Origin: JACVRX01 sp035697245
GTDB lineage: Bacteria > Actinomycetota > Actinomycetes > Jiangellales > Jiangellaceae
Length of the DNA: 14,402 nucleotides
Assembly: GCA_035697245.1 (NCBI GenBank)
Contig: DASSDH010000181.1
Span: forward strand, 1 to 14,402
Direction of reading: 5' to 3'
The notes beneath the pieces are model-generated. The model was not told the origin of the DNA, did no database searches, and was given only the letters and a program-made list of their open reading frames with translations. How positions within the stretch are numbered: position 1 is the stretch's first letter; the number at the start of each line of letters is the position of its first letter. A program made the position numbers and the translations under genes. Below, in pieces: positions 5,740 through 11,957 of this stretch.

Positions 5740-6402
5740 GTGGTGCTCTGCCTCCGTTTCCTGGTCGTGGTCGTGCGCCGGATCGGCGTCACGTTGTCGG
5801 TGGCGGCCAGCTTGGACAGCGCCTCGGCGATCACCCGGTCGCGGTCGGCGCTGGCGGTCGGGCTAGTGCTCCTGGTCAGTGTGCTCGGCTCGGCGGCCGA
5901 GGACGTCGGCACTACATCCGCGGACCCCGCGCCACAGCCAGCCAAAACGGCCGCGCCGGAGCCGGAGCCCGAGCCGGAACCAGTGGCGGCGCCGGCCGCG
6001 GAGGCGGGAATCGGCGGCACCGTCAACGACGACCAGTTCGACTTCGTCGTGACCGCGGTCGAACCGGCGGTCGAGACCGTCGGCGAGAGCATTCTGGCCG
6101 AGGAGGCGCAGGGTCAGTTCGTCATCGTCCGCATCACCGTGACCAACGTCGGCGACGAGGCCCGCACCCTCGACTCGTCCAGCCAGTACCTCTACGACGC
6201 CGAGGGCCGCAAGTACGAGACGTCGAGCGCGATCTTCACCCTGCCCGACTTCGACAAGGCGTTCCTGGAGAACGTCAACCCCGGCAACACGGTCACCGAT
6301 GCGCCGCTGCTCTACGACGTGCCTGACGGGTTCGTGCCGGCGTCGATCGAGCTGCACGACTCCCTTTTCTCCGGCGGGGTCACGGTCGCCCTGACGCCAT
6401 AG
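5740..6402 (+). CDS. Secreted or anchored DUF4352-like (telokin-type) protein
   Basis: An Ig-like extracellular domain of the DUF4352 type lies in the last 120 or so residues: TVNDDQFDFVVTAVEP, then QGQFVIVRITVTNVGDEART, YLYDAEGRKYE, and NPGNTVTDAPLLYDVPDG. Before it come a hydrophobic segment (ALAVGLVLLVSVLGSAA) acting as signal or anchor and a Pro/Glu linker with EPEPEPEP. Such proteins are usually exported cell-surface proteins of unknown ligand. The start is not settled: there is no in-frame ATG except one inside the divergent gene, so I give the GTG at 5740. A TTG at 5812 would leave a cleaner signal peptide. The minus strand of 5736-5849 also reads as plausible protein (see findings). 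Confidence 0.75.
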   Translation: MVLCLRFLVVVVRRIGVTLSVAASLDSASAITRSRSALAVGLVLLVSVLGSAAEDVGTTSADPAPQPAKTAAPEPEPEPEPVAAPAAEAGIGGTVNDDQFDFVVTAVEPAVETVGESILAEEAQGQFVIVRITVTNVGDEARTLDSSSQYLYDAEGRKYETSSAIFTLPDFDKAFLENVNPGNTVTDAPLLYDVPDGFVPASIELHDSLFSGGVTVALTP

Positions 6403-6415
6403 CGGCTTCCGCATC

Positions 6416-6450
6416 CTGACCCGGTCAGTACCTGCCCGCCCTACCGCGGG
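6416..6450 (+). terminator. Two short hairpins after the DUF4352-like gene
   Basis: CTGAC/GTCAG (6416-6428) and CCCGC/GCGGG (6435-6450) follow the stop codon by 13 and 32 bases. Stems are 5-bp and no U-run follows, so this is at best a weak or factor-assisted terminator. Confidence 0.3.
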
Positions 6451-6557
6451 ATTCCCACCGCTCAGATGATCTTGCCAAGAGGCGCACATCGCCACGACCA
6501 CCTGCCACGCTGCGCGGCTACCTCGTGGCACTGTGGCTGAGCTGTCCCTGGTGTCTT

Positions 6558-6569
6558 CCGTGATCACGG
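6558..6569. promoter_or_regulatory. 12-bp palindrome upstream of a hypothetical gene
   Basis: CCGTGATCACGG is a perfect 12-base palindrome 40 bases before the start of the gene at 6610. Size and place suit an operator for a dimeric regulator, but nothing identifies one. Confidence 0.3.
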
Positions 6570-6609
6570 GGAGGCACTTTGCGAGGCATGGCGAGTACGT
6601 TGGTGTGTC

Positions 6610-7008
6610 ATGGCGTCAGACGGTGCAGCGCGGCCCACGGACAGGGCAATCGAGAGCCTCTCGCGCCTCCTGGATGGGTATTTCCGCGACCCGAGCACCG
6701 GAGAGGTCGTCCTCTACGAGCAGCCCAACGGGAAAATCAAGGCCGTCGGGATGCTGCTGGGCACGGCTGGGGTGTTACGCAGAGCGCGCATCGTGAAACC
6801 TGGCTATCCATTCGACGTGTTCGCCCACCGTGCCGCGATGGCGATGCTCCTCTGGTGGAGCGTCGACGAACTGCGCAACGGCACCACAAAATACCGGAAG
6901 ACCATGGGTGCGTTGACGCTCATCGGAGCGTTGTCCCGGACGGTCCAGGCCGAGCACGCCCGCGCCACTTCCGGGACGTACGAGGGGTCCCCGCGAGCCG
7001 GTCAATAG
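6610..7008 (+). CDS. 132-residue hypothetical protein
   Basis: I do not recognise this protein. It begins with a polar segment (DRAIESLSRLLDGYFRDPSTGEVVLYEQPNGKIKAVGMLLG), which could be a small alpha/beta unit, followed by two moderately hydrophobic helices (AHRAAMAMLLWWSVDEL and MGALTLIGALSRTV). It may be peripheral to the membrane. The tail is polar. The ATG has no good ribosome binding site; there is no better in-frame start. It stands alone between the DUF4352-like gene and the convergent ParB-like gene. The protein-like composition supports it as real, but the function is open. Confidence 0.6.
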   Translation: MASDGAARPTDRAIESLSRLLDGYFRDPSTGEVVLYEQPNGKIKAVGMLLGTAGVLRRARIVKPGYPFDVFAHRAAMAMLLWWSVDELRNGTTKYRKTMGALTLIGALSRTVQAEHARATSGTYEGSPRAGQ

Positions 7009-7060
7009 CCCGTGCCAGAAGAAGCTCTTCCCTCGAAATCAGCATGGGTCGTGGGCGCGC

Positions 7061-7100
7061 GTAAACCCGGGTTAGCAATATTCAGACAATCCAGGTTTAC
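7061..7100. repeat. Inverted repeat between convergent genes
   Basis: GTAAACCCGG (7061-7070) and CCAGGTTTAC (7091-7100) are inverted copies matching at 9 of 10 bases, separated by 20 AT-richer bases containing AATATT. It lies in the 105-base gap between convergent genes. A bidirectional termination signal or a protein-binding site are both possible. Confidence 0.45.
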
Positions 7101-7113
7101 AGAAAGTCGCGGG

Positions 7114-7986
7114 TCAGATTCGGGGGGAACCCGTAGGGGAGGTGTCAATGGGTTGGTCCCGGCCCGGAAGCGGCTGCCGCCGCTCCCTCTGGAGCGCCCG
7201 CTGCTCCCGACGAGGGACACCCTCCCGACGCGCGGCGCGGGCCGCATCCGCCCAGGTCGCATTCCGGTTCGTCGTCCGCAACTCGCGACGCTTGCCCTGC
7301 ACCCAGAGGAAGATGTCGCCCTTCGTCTTGTGACGGTAGGCCTCCGGGAGCTCAGCCTCCTGCACAGCAGCGATCGCCGGCAGGTACTCGGCCTCGTACC
7401 AATCCGCCGTCGCGTCCTCCAGCGGGACTAGTTTCTCCTCCCGAAGACTCATCTCGTACGCGTGCGCCTGCACGAGATCGAGGAGCTGTCCGTAGCCGGT
7501 CGGCCGGCTGAACTCGATCTTCGCCTCGGGATGGCCGACGAGCAGACGGCTGCGCTCCTTGAAGATTCGGTGCTGCTCGGTATGGACCAGCTGACGCACA
7601 TCGACGTCGGGCGCCAGGGCGTGGGAGATGCGGATAGCGGTGACCTCGGCGTCGACGTACTCCATCTCCAGCTGCTGAGCGAGAGCGACCCGATGGTGTC
7701 CATCGACGACGAAGTACATGCCGCCCACCTCATACGCCACGATCGGAGGCATGACGCCGTCGGGAAACACGCGGCGCAGTGCACGCAGACGATCGCGCAG
7801 CGGTTGGCGGCGCGGCCGGAAGAGCCGGTCGAAGTCGACACTGCGATCGACCGAGCCGATGATGCTCGCCACGGGGATCGCCATGACGCCGACATAGTGC
7901 TGGCCGAGGATCCGAAGACGGTCGGTGACCTCGTCGAGCGGGAGCAGCGACTCATCCGACACCATGACCCCAAATCTAGGCGCCAC
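7114..7986 (-). CDS. ParB/sulfiredoxin-like (DGHHR) domain protein
   Basis: A 290-residue protein with a ParB N-terminal-like fold. The sequence shows a short motif for the first strand (GVMAIPVASIIGSVDR), a basic linker (DRLFRPRRQPLRDRLRALRRVF), and MPPIVAYEVGGMYFVVDGHHRVALAQQL, in which DGHHR occupies the place of the GERR/GxxR nucleotide-binding box of ParB. A C-terminal helical region (WYEAEYLPAIAAVQEAEL ... FLWVQGKRRELR) is not a ParB DNA-binding HTH. I place the start at GTG 7986 because AGGAG lies 6 bases before it; an ATG at 7965 lacks a good site. No parA is nearby, so this is not a partition protein. ParB-like domains can bind or hydrolyse nucleotides; the substrate here is unknown. 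Confidence 0.78.
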   Translation of the reverse strand: MAPRFGVMVSDESLLPLDEVTDRLRILGQHYVGVMAIPVASIIGSVDRSVDFDRLFRPRRQPLRDRLRALRRVFPDGVMPPIVAYEVGGMYFVVDGHHRVALAQQLEMEYVDAEVTAIRISHALAPDVDVRQLVHTEQHRIFKERSRLLVGHPEAKIEFSRPTGYGQLLDLVQAHAYEMSLREEKLVPLEDATADWYEAEYLPAIAAVQEAELPEAYRHKTKGDIFLWVQGKRRELRTTNRNATWADAARAARREGVPRREQRALQRERRQPLPGRDQPIDTSPTGSPRI

Positions 7987-7996
7987 AACGAACTCC

Positions 7997-8012
7997 TGGC
8001 AGCCCGCTGCCA
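7997..8012 (-). promoter_or_regulatory. Hairpin abutting the RBS of the ParB-like gene
   Basis: TGGCAG and CTGCCA (6-bp stem, CGGG loop on the minus strand) end directly at the AGGAG of the ParB-like gene, with one stem base part of that site. It could hinder or present the ribosome binding site. Confidence 0.3.
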
Positions 8013-8116
8013 CATCGACAGACTCAACCCGCCCGCCCGAGACGTAGGGATTCGGTGCGGCTTGTCGGCAAAGGGGGCCATGGCCCGCCGCCGCTGTGAA
8101 ATGCGGGCGCGTGTCC

Positions 8117-8491
8117 TCAGCGGTATCGGAACCCGTCCATGAACCGCCGGAAGAGCCCGCCCTTTCGGGGTAGGGGCGGCGCCGGCGCAGGCGCCGTCGG
8201 CCGCCGCGATGCGATCGGCTTGTCGTAGTCGGTCCGCAGGATCGCGTCGATGATCTGCTCCTCGGAGTAGCCTTCGGAGCCCTCGATCGCGGGCACATAC
8301 CCAACCAGGACGCCGTTGCGCATCACCTGAGCTTCCAGCGCGGCCGTGCCGTCGGAGTCCCACGTCGCCTCACGACCGTCTGAGAGCTTGACGCTGACCC
8401 CAAACTGATAGACGCCGACGCGAGCCAACTCGGCATCCGTGCCCCGATCGCGCAGGACATCAACCACACGGCGTGCCTTGTTCTCCTCCAT
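8117..8491 (-). CDS. 124-residue hypothetical protein
   Basis: I do not recognise this family. The first 95 residues look like one small folded domain: a helix (MEENKARRVVDVLRDRG), strand-rich YQFGVSVKLSDGREATWDSDG and TAALEAQVMRNGVLVGYVP, then a helix (SEEQIIDAILRTDY). The last 30 residues are Pro/Arg rich (APAPAPPLPRKGGLFRRFMDGFRYR), a disordered basic tail that may bind nucleic acid or membrane. The ATG at 8491 has no strong ribosome binding site, so a leaderless start is possible. It precedes the ParB-like gene on the same strand by 130 bases and is divergent from the ABM-like gene. Confidence 0.65.
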   Translation of the reverse strand: MEENKARRVVDVLRDRGTDAELARVGVYQFGVSVKLSDGREATWDSDGTAALEAQVMRNGVLVGYVPAIEGSEGYSEEQIIDAILRTDYDKPIASRRPTAPAPAPPLPRKGGLFRRFMDGFRYR

Positions 8492-8662
8492 CGGATTCGA
8501 GACTACCCGTGGAGCTGTGTGGCGGCCGGAATGTCGACCATGACGGTCAGGCGCAAGTGACCTAGCAACGGCGATGGAGGCACGGCCTGCGCCGAAGATC
8601 GGCGACGTCAAAACGGGTGGGGGAAGCACGGGGTGGCGTCCGGACGGTGGCAGGCTGCACGC

Positions 8663-8968
8663 GTGTTCATTCGCGTCTGGGAGTACGACGTACCCGAGGA
8701 CAGAGTTGACCGCTTCATCGCGGCGTACGATCCGTCTGGCGACTGGGCGAGGCTCTTCGCCCGCGGCGGCGGATATGCCCGAACGGAACTGTTTCGCAGC
8801 ACCCAGGTCGCCACGCGCTTCGTAAGCCTTGACTGGTGGAGAAGCGAGGCCGCCTGGCACGCGTTCCGCGAAAGCTGGGGCGAGGCGTATTCGGAGCTCG
8901 ACGCGACACTTCAGCCGCTGGCCGCCGGCGGGAGACTCCTTGCCGAAGGGTATGCCGAGACGGGATGA
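8663..8968 (+). CDS. ABM-like ferredoxin-fold protein
   Basis: A 101-residue protein resembling the antibiotic biosynthesis monooxygenase (ABM)/dimeric alpha-beta barrel superfamily. The pattern is strand (FIRVWEYDV), helix (EDRVDRFIAAY), strand (GGYARTELFRS), strand (TRFVSLDWWRSEAAWHAF), helix. ABM-like proteins are small dimers, some oxidising polyketides or haem, many of unknown role. I prefer the GTG at 8663, which has AGG 8 bases upstream and gives the usual opening; a GTG at 8633 after a GGGGGA run is the alternative and adds ten residues. It is a single gene converging on the transporter fusion. Confidence 0.7.
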   Translation: MFIRVWEYDVPEDRVDRFIAAYDPSGDWARLFARGGGYARTELFRSTQVATRFVSLDWWRSEAAWHAFRESWGEAYSELDATLQPLAAGGRLLAEGYAETG

Positions 8969-9004
8969 CACAAGGTTGGCCCATCGCCGCATACGCATGG
9001 GTCG

Positions 9005-11950
9005 TCAGGAAATGGCCAAGGATGATGCCTCTCGTTCCGTGAGTCGCCGAGCGAGCACCCGCATCACCGCGAAGCTGGTCTCTGGACGCTCCCGAAGAAT
9101 CCCGGCAAACTGCCTCTGCCCGATAGTGAGTAGGCGGACGTCGCCCGTGGCCACCAGGGTGGCCATGCGTGGTTGGTTGGTGATAGCCGCCATTTCTCCG
9201 ACTACGTCCCCCTCTCGCCGACGGGCCACCTCCCGGCCGTTCACAACCACGACGACCTCACCTGACACGATGATGAGCATCTCGGTGCCGGCCTCTCCCT
9301 CGGCCACGATGACATCGCCGTCTGAATGCACGGCCTCGTCGGCAACGGCCCCGATGCGCTTCAGGTCCTCCGGCGGAAGGCCCTCGAACATGGGCGCCTT
9401 CCGTAGGAACAGCACGCGCTCCATCACGGCCAGTGTGGGCAGCGTCCGTGCCATCGGCTTCCCCTTCATGGTCGCGCTCATCGCGAACTCTGCACATTCT
9501 CGAATCCACGGGTCAGGATGATCGAGGAGCTTGGAGATCGGGTCGTCCAACCTCTTTCTCGGCATCTGGCCTGACTCCCAGACCGCCACCAGCGACCGCA
9601 GGGTCGGGGCATCCTTCGACGAGTCGATCAGTTCGACGGCGGCCGCGCGTTGCGCAGTGTCGCCAGCCTCCAGGTTCCCGATCGCCTCAGAGAGCAGCGA
9701 TCGATCGGAGGAGACGACGGCGACCGCCCGAATGGCGTCGAGGGCATGCCGCTCAGAGCTGCGAGCCAACGCATCGTGCAACAGGAGCCGACGTTCGTCG
9801 CGCTCGCCGGGGAGCTCTACGGCAAATTGGTGGTCTCGGAGTGCTCGCTGCACTGACTCGCCCGCAAACCGGCGAACCGCTTCGGCCGCGCCGTCGATGG
9901 GCAGGTGCTCGAGAGCCAGCAGTGCGCCGGACGCAGACCCCGGCCGATCGAGCGCTTGCACAACGCCCGGGACCGAAGGCCGTCCGATCCGCCCGAGCGC
10001 ACGGGCAACTGCAACCCGGACTGCTGAATCGGGGTCCGCAAGCATGTCAACCAGCGGCTGCACTGCCTGCTCGGGATCCACTTCCGCGAGCGCCTCCGCC
10101 GCGGTCGCCCGCACCGTGGGAACAGGATCGTCGAGGAGGCCCGCCACGAGTCGACCAGCATCCGCGCTGCGTACCTGCTGAAGCGCTCGAACGGCGGCGC
10201 GTCTCAGCTCTGGGTCCTCGTCTGAGCTCATCTGCTGAAGCACGTCGTAGGCGCCGTCGGAATGGAGGCCACCCAGCAGTGCTGCGGCCGTCTCGGCCCG
10301 CACCGCTGGATTGGGGTCGTCGAGCAGCGGCTCCAGCGCATGAACCGCCCCGTCAAGTAACCGGGTTCCGTCCACCGCGGCCAGTCGGACCGATGCCTCG
10401 GGATCGGTCAGCAGCTGCTCGACGTCGGGAAGTGCCGACGGGTCTCCAAGTCGGCCGAGCGCCTGAACCGACGAGGCTCGAACCCCGGCATCCGGGTCGA
10501 CCAGTGCAGCCCGCAGCGGAGTCACGAGCTCCCGGTTCCGCAGCGTTCCCAGGACTTCGGCGGCTACCCGGCGCACCCGCGGATCGGGGTCCGTGAGTCC
10601 CGCCACGGCCACCGAAACGGCGGCGCCGCATTCGCGGATGCCCGCGAAAGGCTCCCCTTCGTAGTCCTCGAACACGTGCGGCCGTCCGCTACGCAGCGTC
10701 TCCGCCACTGCGGCCGCGTACGAACGTTTTGCCTGCCACATCGTTAAAGCAGTGAGGACGGCCGCACCGAACCCGATGACGTACAACTGTCGGGGTTGAA
10801 GTGTCGTCTGCCCCACGATCAGTAGCAGGCCCGCGAGAGCGGTTCCGACCTGCGTCGGCACGCCGTTCAAGAACGCCCGTGCGTGATCACGTCGCTCAGG
10901 CGGCGTTACGTTGATCATGGTTTCCCATGCGCTGTTGGCGAGGCCCTGCATCCAGACGACCTGGAAAAACCGGACTGCAATCAGCAGAGCAAACGACGAG
11001 TTCAGGACCAAGACCGCGAATCCCACGGCATAGGCGATGGCGTAGGCCAGCAAGATCACCGGGGTCCCGAACCTCGAGTACAGTCGGTTCGCGACGAACA
11101 CCGAGATGAGCAGGGCAACCGCGGTCGAAATGCCCGAGAAGATACCGAGGAAACCGGCTAATTCCGTGGCGTCCGGGAACTCGTCCAGTGCCGCTCGCGA
11201 GAACGGCAGGTAGAGCGAATAGAGAAGCACGGAGAGAAGCACCGCTCCGGCCGACATCCATCGCAACAGTGCAGATCGGCGAACCGTTCGATAGCCCTCC
11301 CGGATGGCGCCCAGAGCCGTGATCCGGTCTCGGCCCCGTCGAATCCGACCTGCGCCCGGCGCCCATCTCGCCAGCACCAATCGGGCCAAGCCAGATGTGG
11401 CCACCAGGACGCCGGCCCAGAGCAGCAGGAGGTTCGCCGGCTGGAGCCAAGCGGCAAGCGGCTGAGTCACCAGCCCGCCGAGCGCTGCGCCGGCTATACC
11501 TCCGGCCCCGAACAGCGGGAACAGCCGTTTGGCTTGCCGAGTGTCCGTCACCAAGCCGGCTATTCCCCACAGGTAGGACCCCTGGACCAGAAACGCCAGC
11601 CCCGCAAAGAGCCACAGTGCCGGGTAGGCCCACCGGATACCGGCCTGAGCTGTCAACCAGCCGACGACAAGCAGCGCAGCAAGCGCGAGCGGCAGCAGCG
11701 CGAAGAGTCTCTCCCTGGCCACTCGGCCGAGCAGAGCCGTGATACCGAGAGAGGCAACGAACAACAGCGCCCCGAGCAGCAGGTACAACACCGGCAGTTC
11801 GTCAACGCCGTATTTCGCAAAGAGCATTGCATCGATACTGCTCTGACCGACGGTGAAGCCCGCCCACGTCGCGAACATCAGCCCGACGGTGAGGCCGACC
11901 ATGGGTCCCTCGCCGGACCGAACCCGAAGAGCGCGGTTCAGCCGAGCCAT
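9005..11950 (-). CDS. NTT/MFS-like transporter-HEAT-cNMP-binding fusion
   Basis: A 981-residue three-module protein. Residues about 15-410 form a 12-helix membrane domain like the nucleotide transporter (NTT, ATP/ADP translocase) or MFS fold, with no signal peptide. Residues about 435-820 are HEAT repeats, each of about 30 residues with the typical DPDPRVRRVAAEVLG or DPDSAVRVAVARALG. Residues 847-970 are a cyclic-nucleotide-binding domain with a phosphate-binding cassette GEMA (918-921) ... PRMAT (927-931); Glu919 and Arg928 are in place for cNMP binding. Fusions of NTT-like domains with HEAT and CRP-like domains are known in free-living bacteria, and their transport role is not settled. The ATG at 11950 lies 7 bases after the upstream cyclase-STAND gene, suggesting coupled translation. 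It is complete in the window. Confidence 0.88.
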   Translation of the reverse strand: MARLNRALRVRSGEGPMVGLTVGLMFATWAGFTVGQSSIDAMLFAKYGVDELPVLYLLLGALLFVASLGITALLGRVARERLFALLPLALAALLVVGWLTAQAGIRWAYPALWLFAGLAFLVQGSYLWGIAGLVTDTRQAKRLFPLFGAGGIAGAALGGLVTQPLAAWLQPANLLLLWAGVLVATSGLARLVLARWAPGAGRIRRGRDRITALGAIREGYRTVRRSALLRWMSAGAVLLSVLLYSLYLPFSRAALDEFPDATELAGFLGIFSGISTAVALLISVFVANRLYSRFGTPVILLAYAIAYAVGFAVLVLNSSFALLIAVRFFQVVWMQGLANSAWETMINVTPPERRDHARAFLNGVPTQVGTALAGLLLIVGQTTLQPRQLYVIGFGAAVLTALTMWQAKRSYAAAVAETLRSGRPHVFEDYEGEPFAGIRECGAAVSVAVAGLTDPDPRVRRVAAEVLGTLRNRELVTPLRAALVDPDAGVRASSVQALGRLGDPSALPDVEQLLTDPEASVRLAAVDGTRLLDGAVHALEPLLDDPNPAVRAETAAALLGGLHSDGAYDVLQQMSSDEDPELRRAAVRALQQVRSADAGRLVAGLLDDPVPTVRATAAEALAEVDPEQAVQPLVDMLADPDSAVRVAVARALGRIGRPSVPGVVQALDRPGSASGALLALEHLPIDGAAEAVRRFAGESVQRALRDHQFAVELPGERDERRLLLHDALARSSERHALDAIRAVAVVSSDRSLLSEAIGNLEAGDTAQRAAAVELIDSSKDAPTLRSLVAVWESGQMPRKRLDDPISKLLDHPDPWIRECAEFAMSATMKGKPMARTLPTLAVMERVLFLRKAPMFEGLPPEDLKRIGAVADEAVHSDGDVIVAEGEAGTEMLIIVSGEVVVVVNGREVARRREGDVVGEMAAITNQPRMATLVATGDVRLLTIGQRQFAGILRERPETSFAVMRVLARRLTEREASSLAIS

Positions 11951-11957
11951 ATGCTGG

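Noticed and set aside
5863..6567. 234-codon minus-strand frame opposite the DUF4352-like gene
   Set aside because: It is antisense to a gene with clear domain signatures and has repetitive Arg/Gly/Val composition without recognisable domains.
7101..7135. Sequence resembling a tRNA T-arm (GTCGCGGGTCAGATTC), considered as a second att end
   Set aside because: The arms do not pair as a T-stem and it does not match the 3' end of any tRNA in the window.
8075..8086. GGGCCATGGCCC, a perfect 12-base palindrome
   Set aside because: All G/C but the centre; palindromes of this kind are expected by chance in GC-rich DNA, and it has no clear relation to a start site.
8980..9001. CCCAT/ATGGG inverted repeat between the convergent ABM-like gene and transporter fusion
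   Set aside because: Five-base arms with a 12-base loop and no U-run are too weak to call a terminator.
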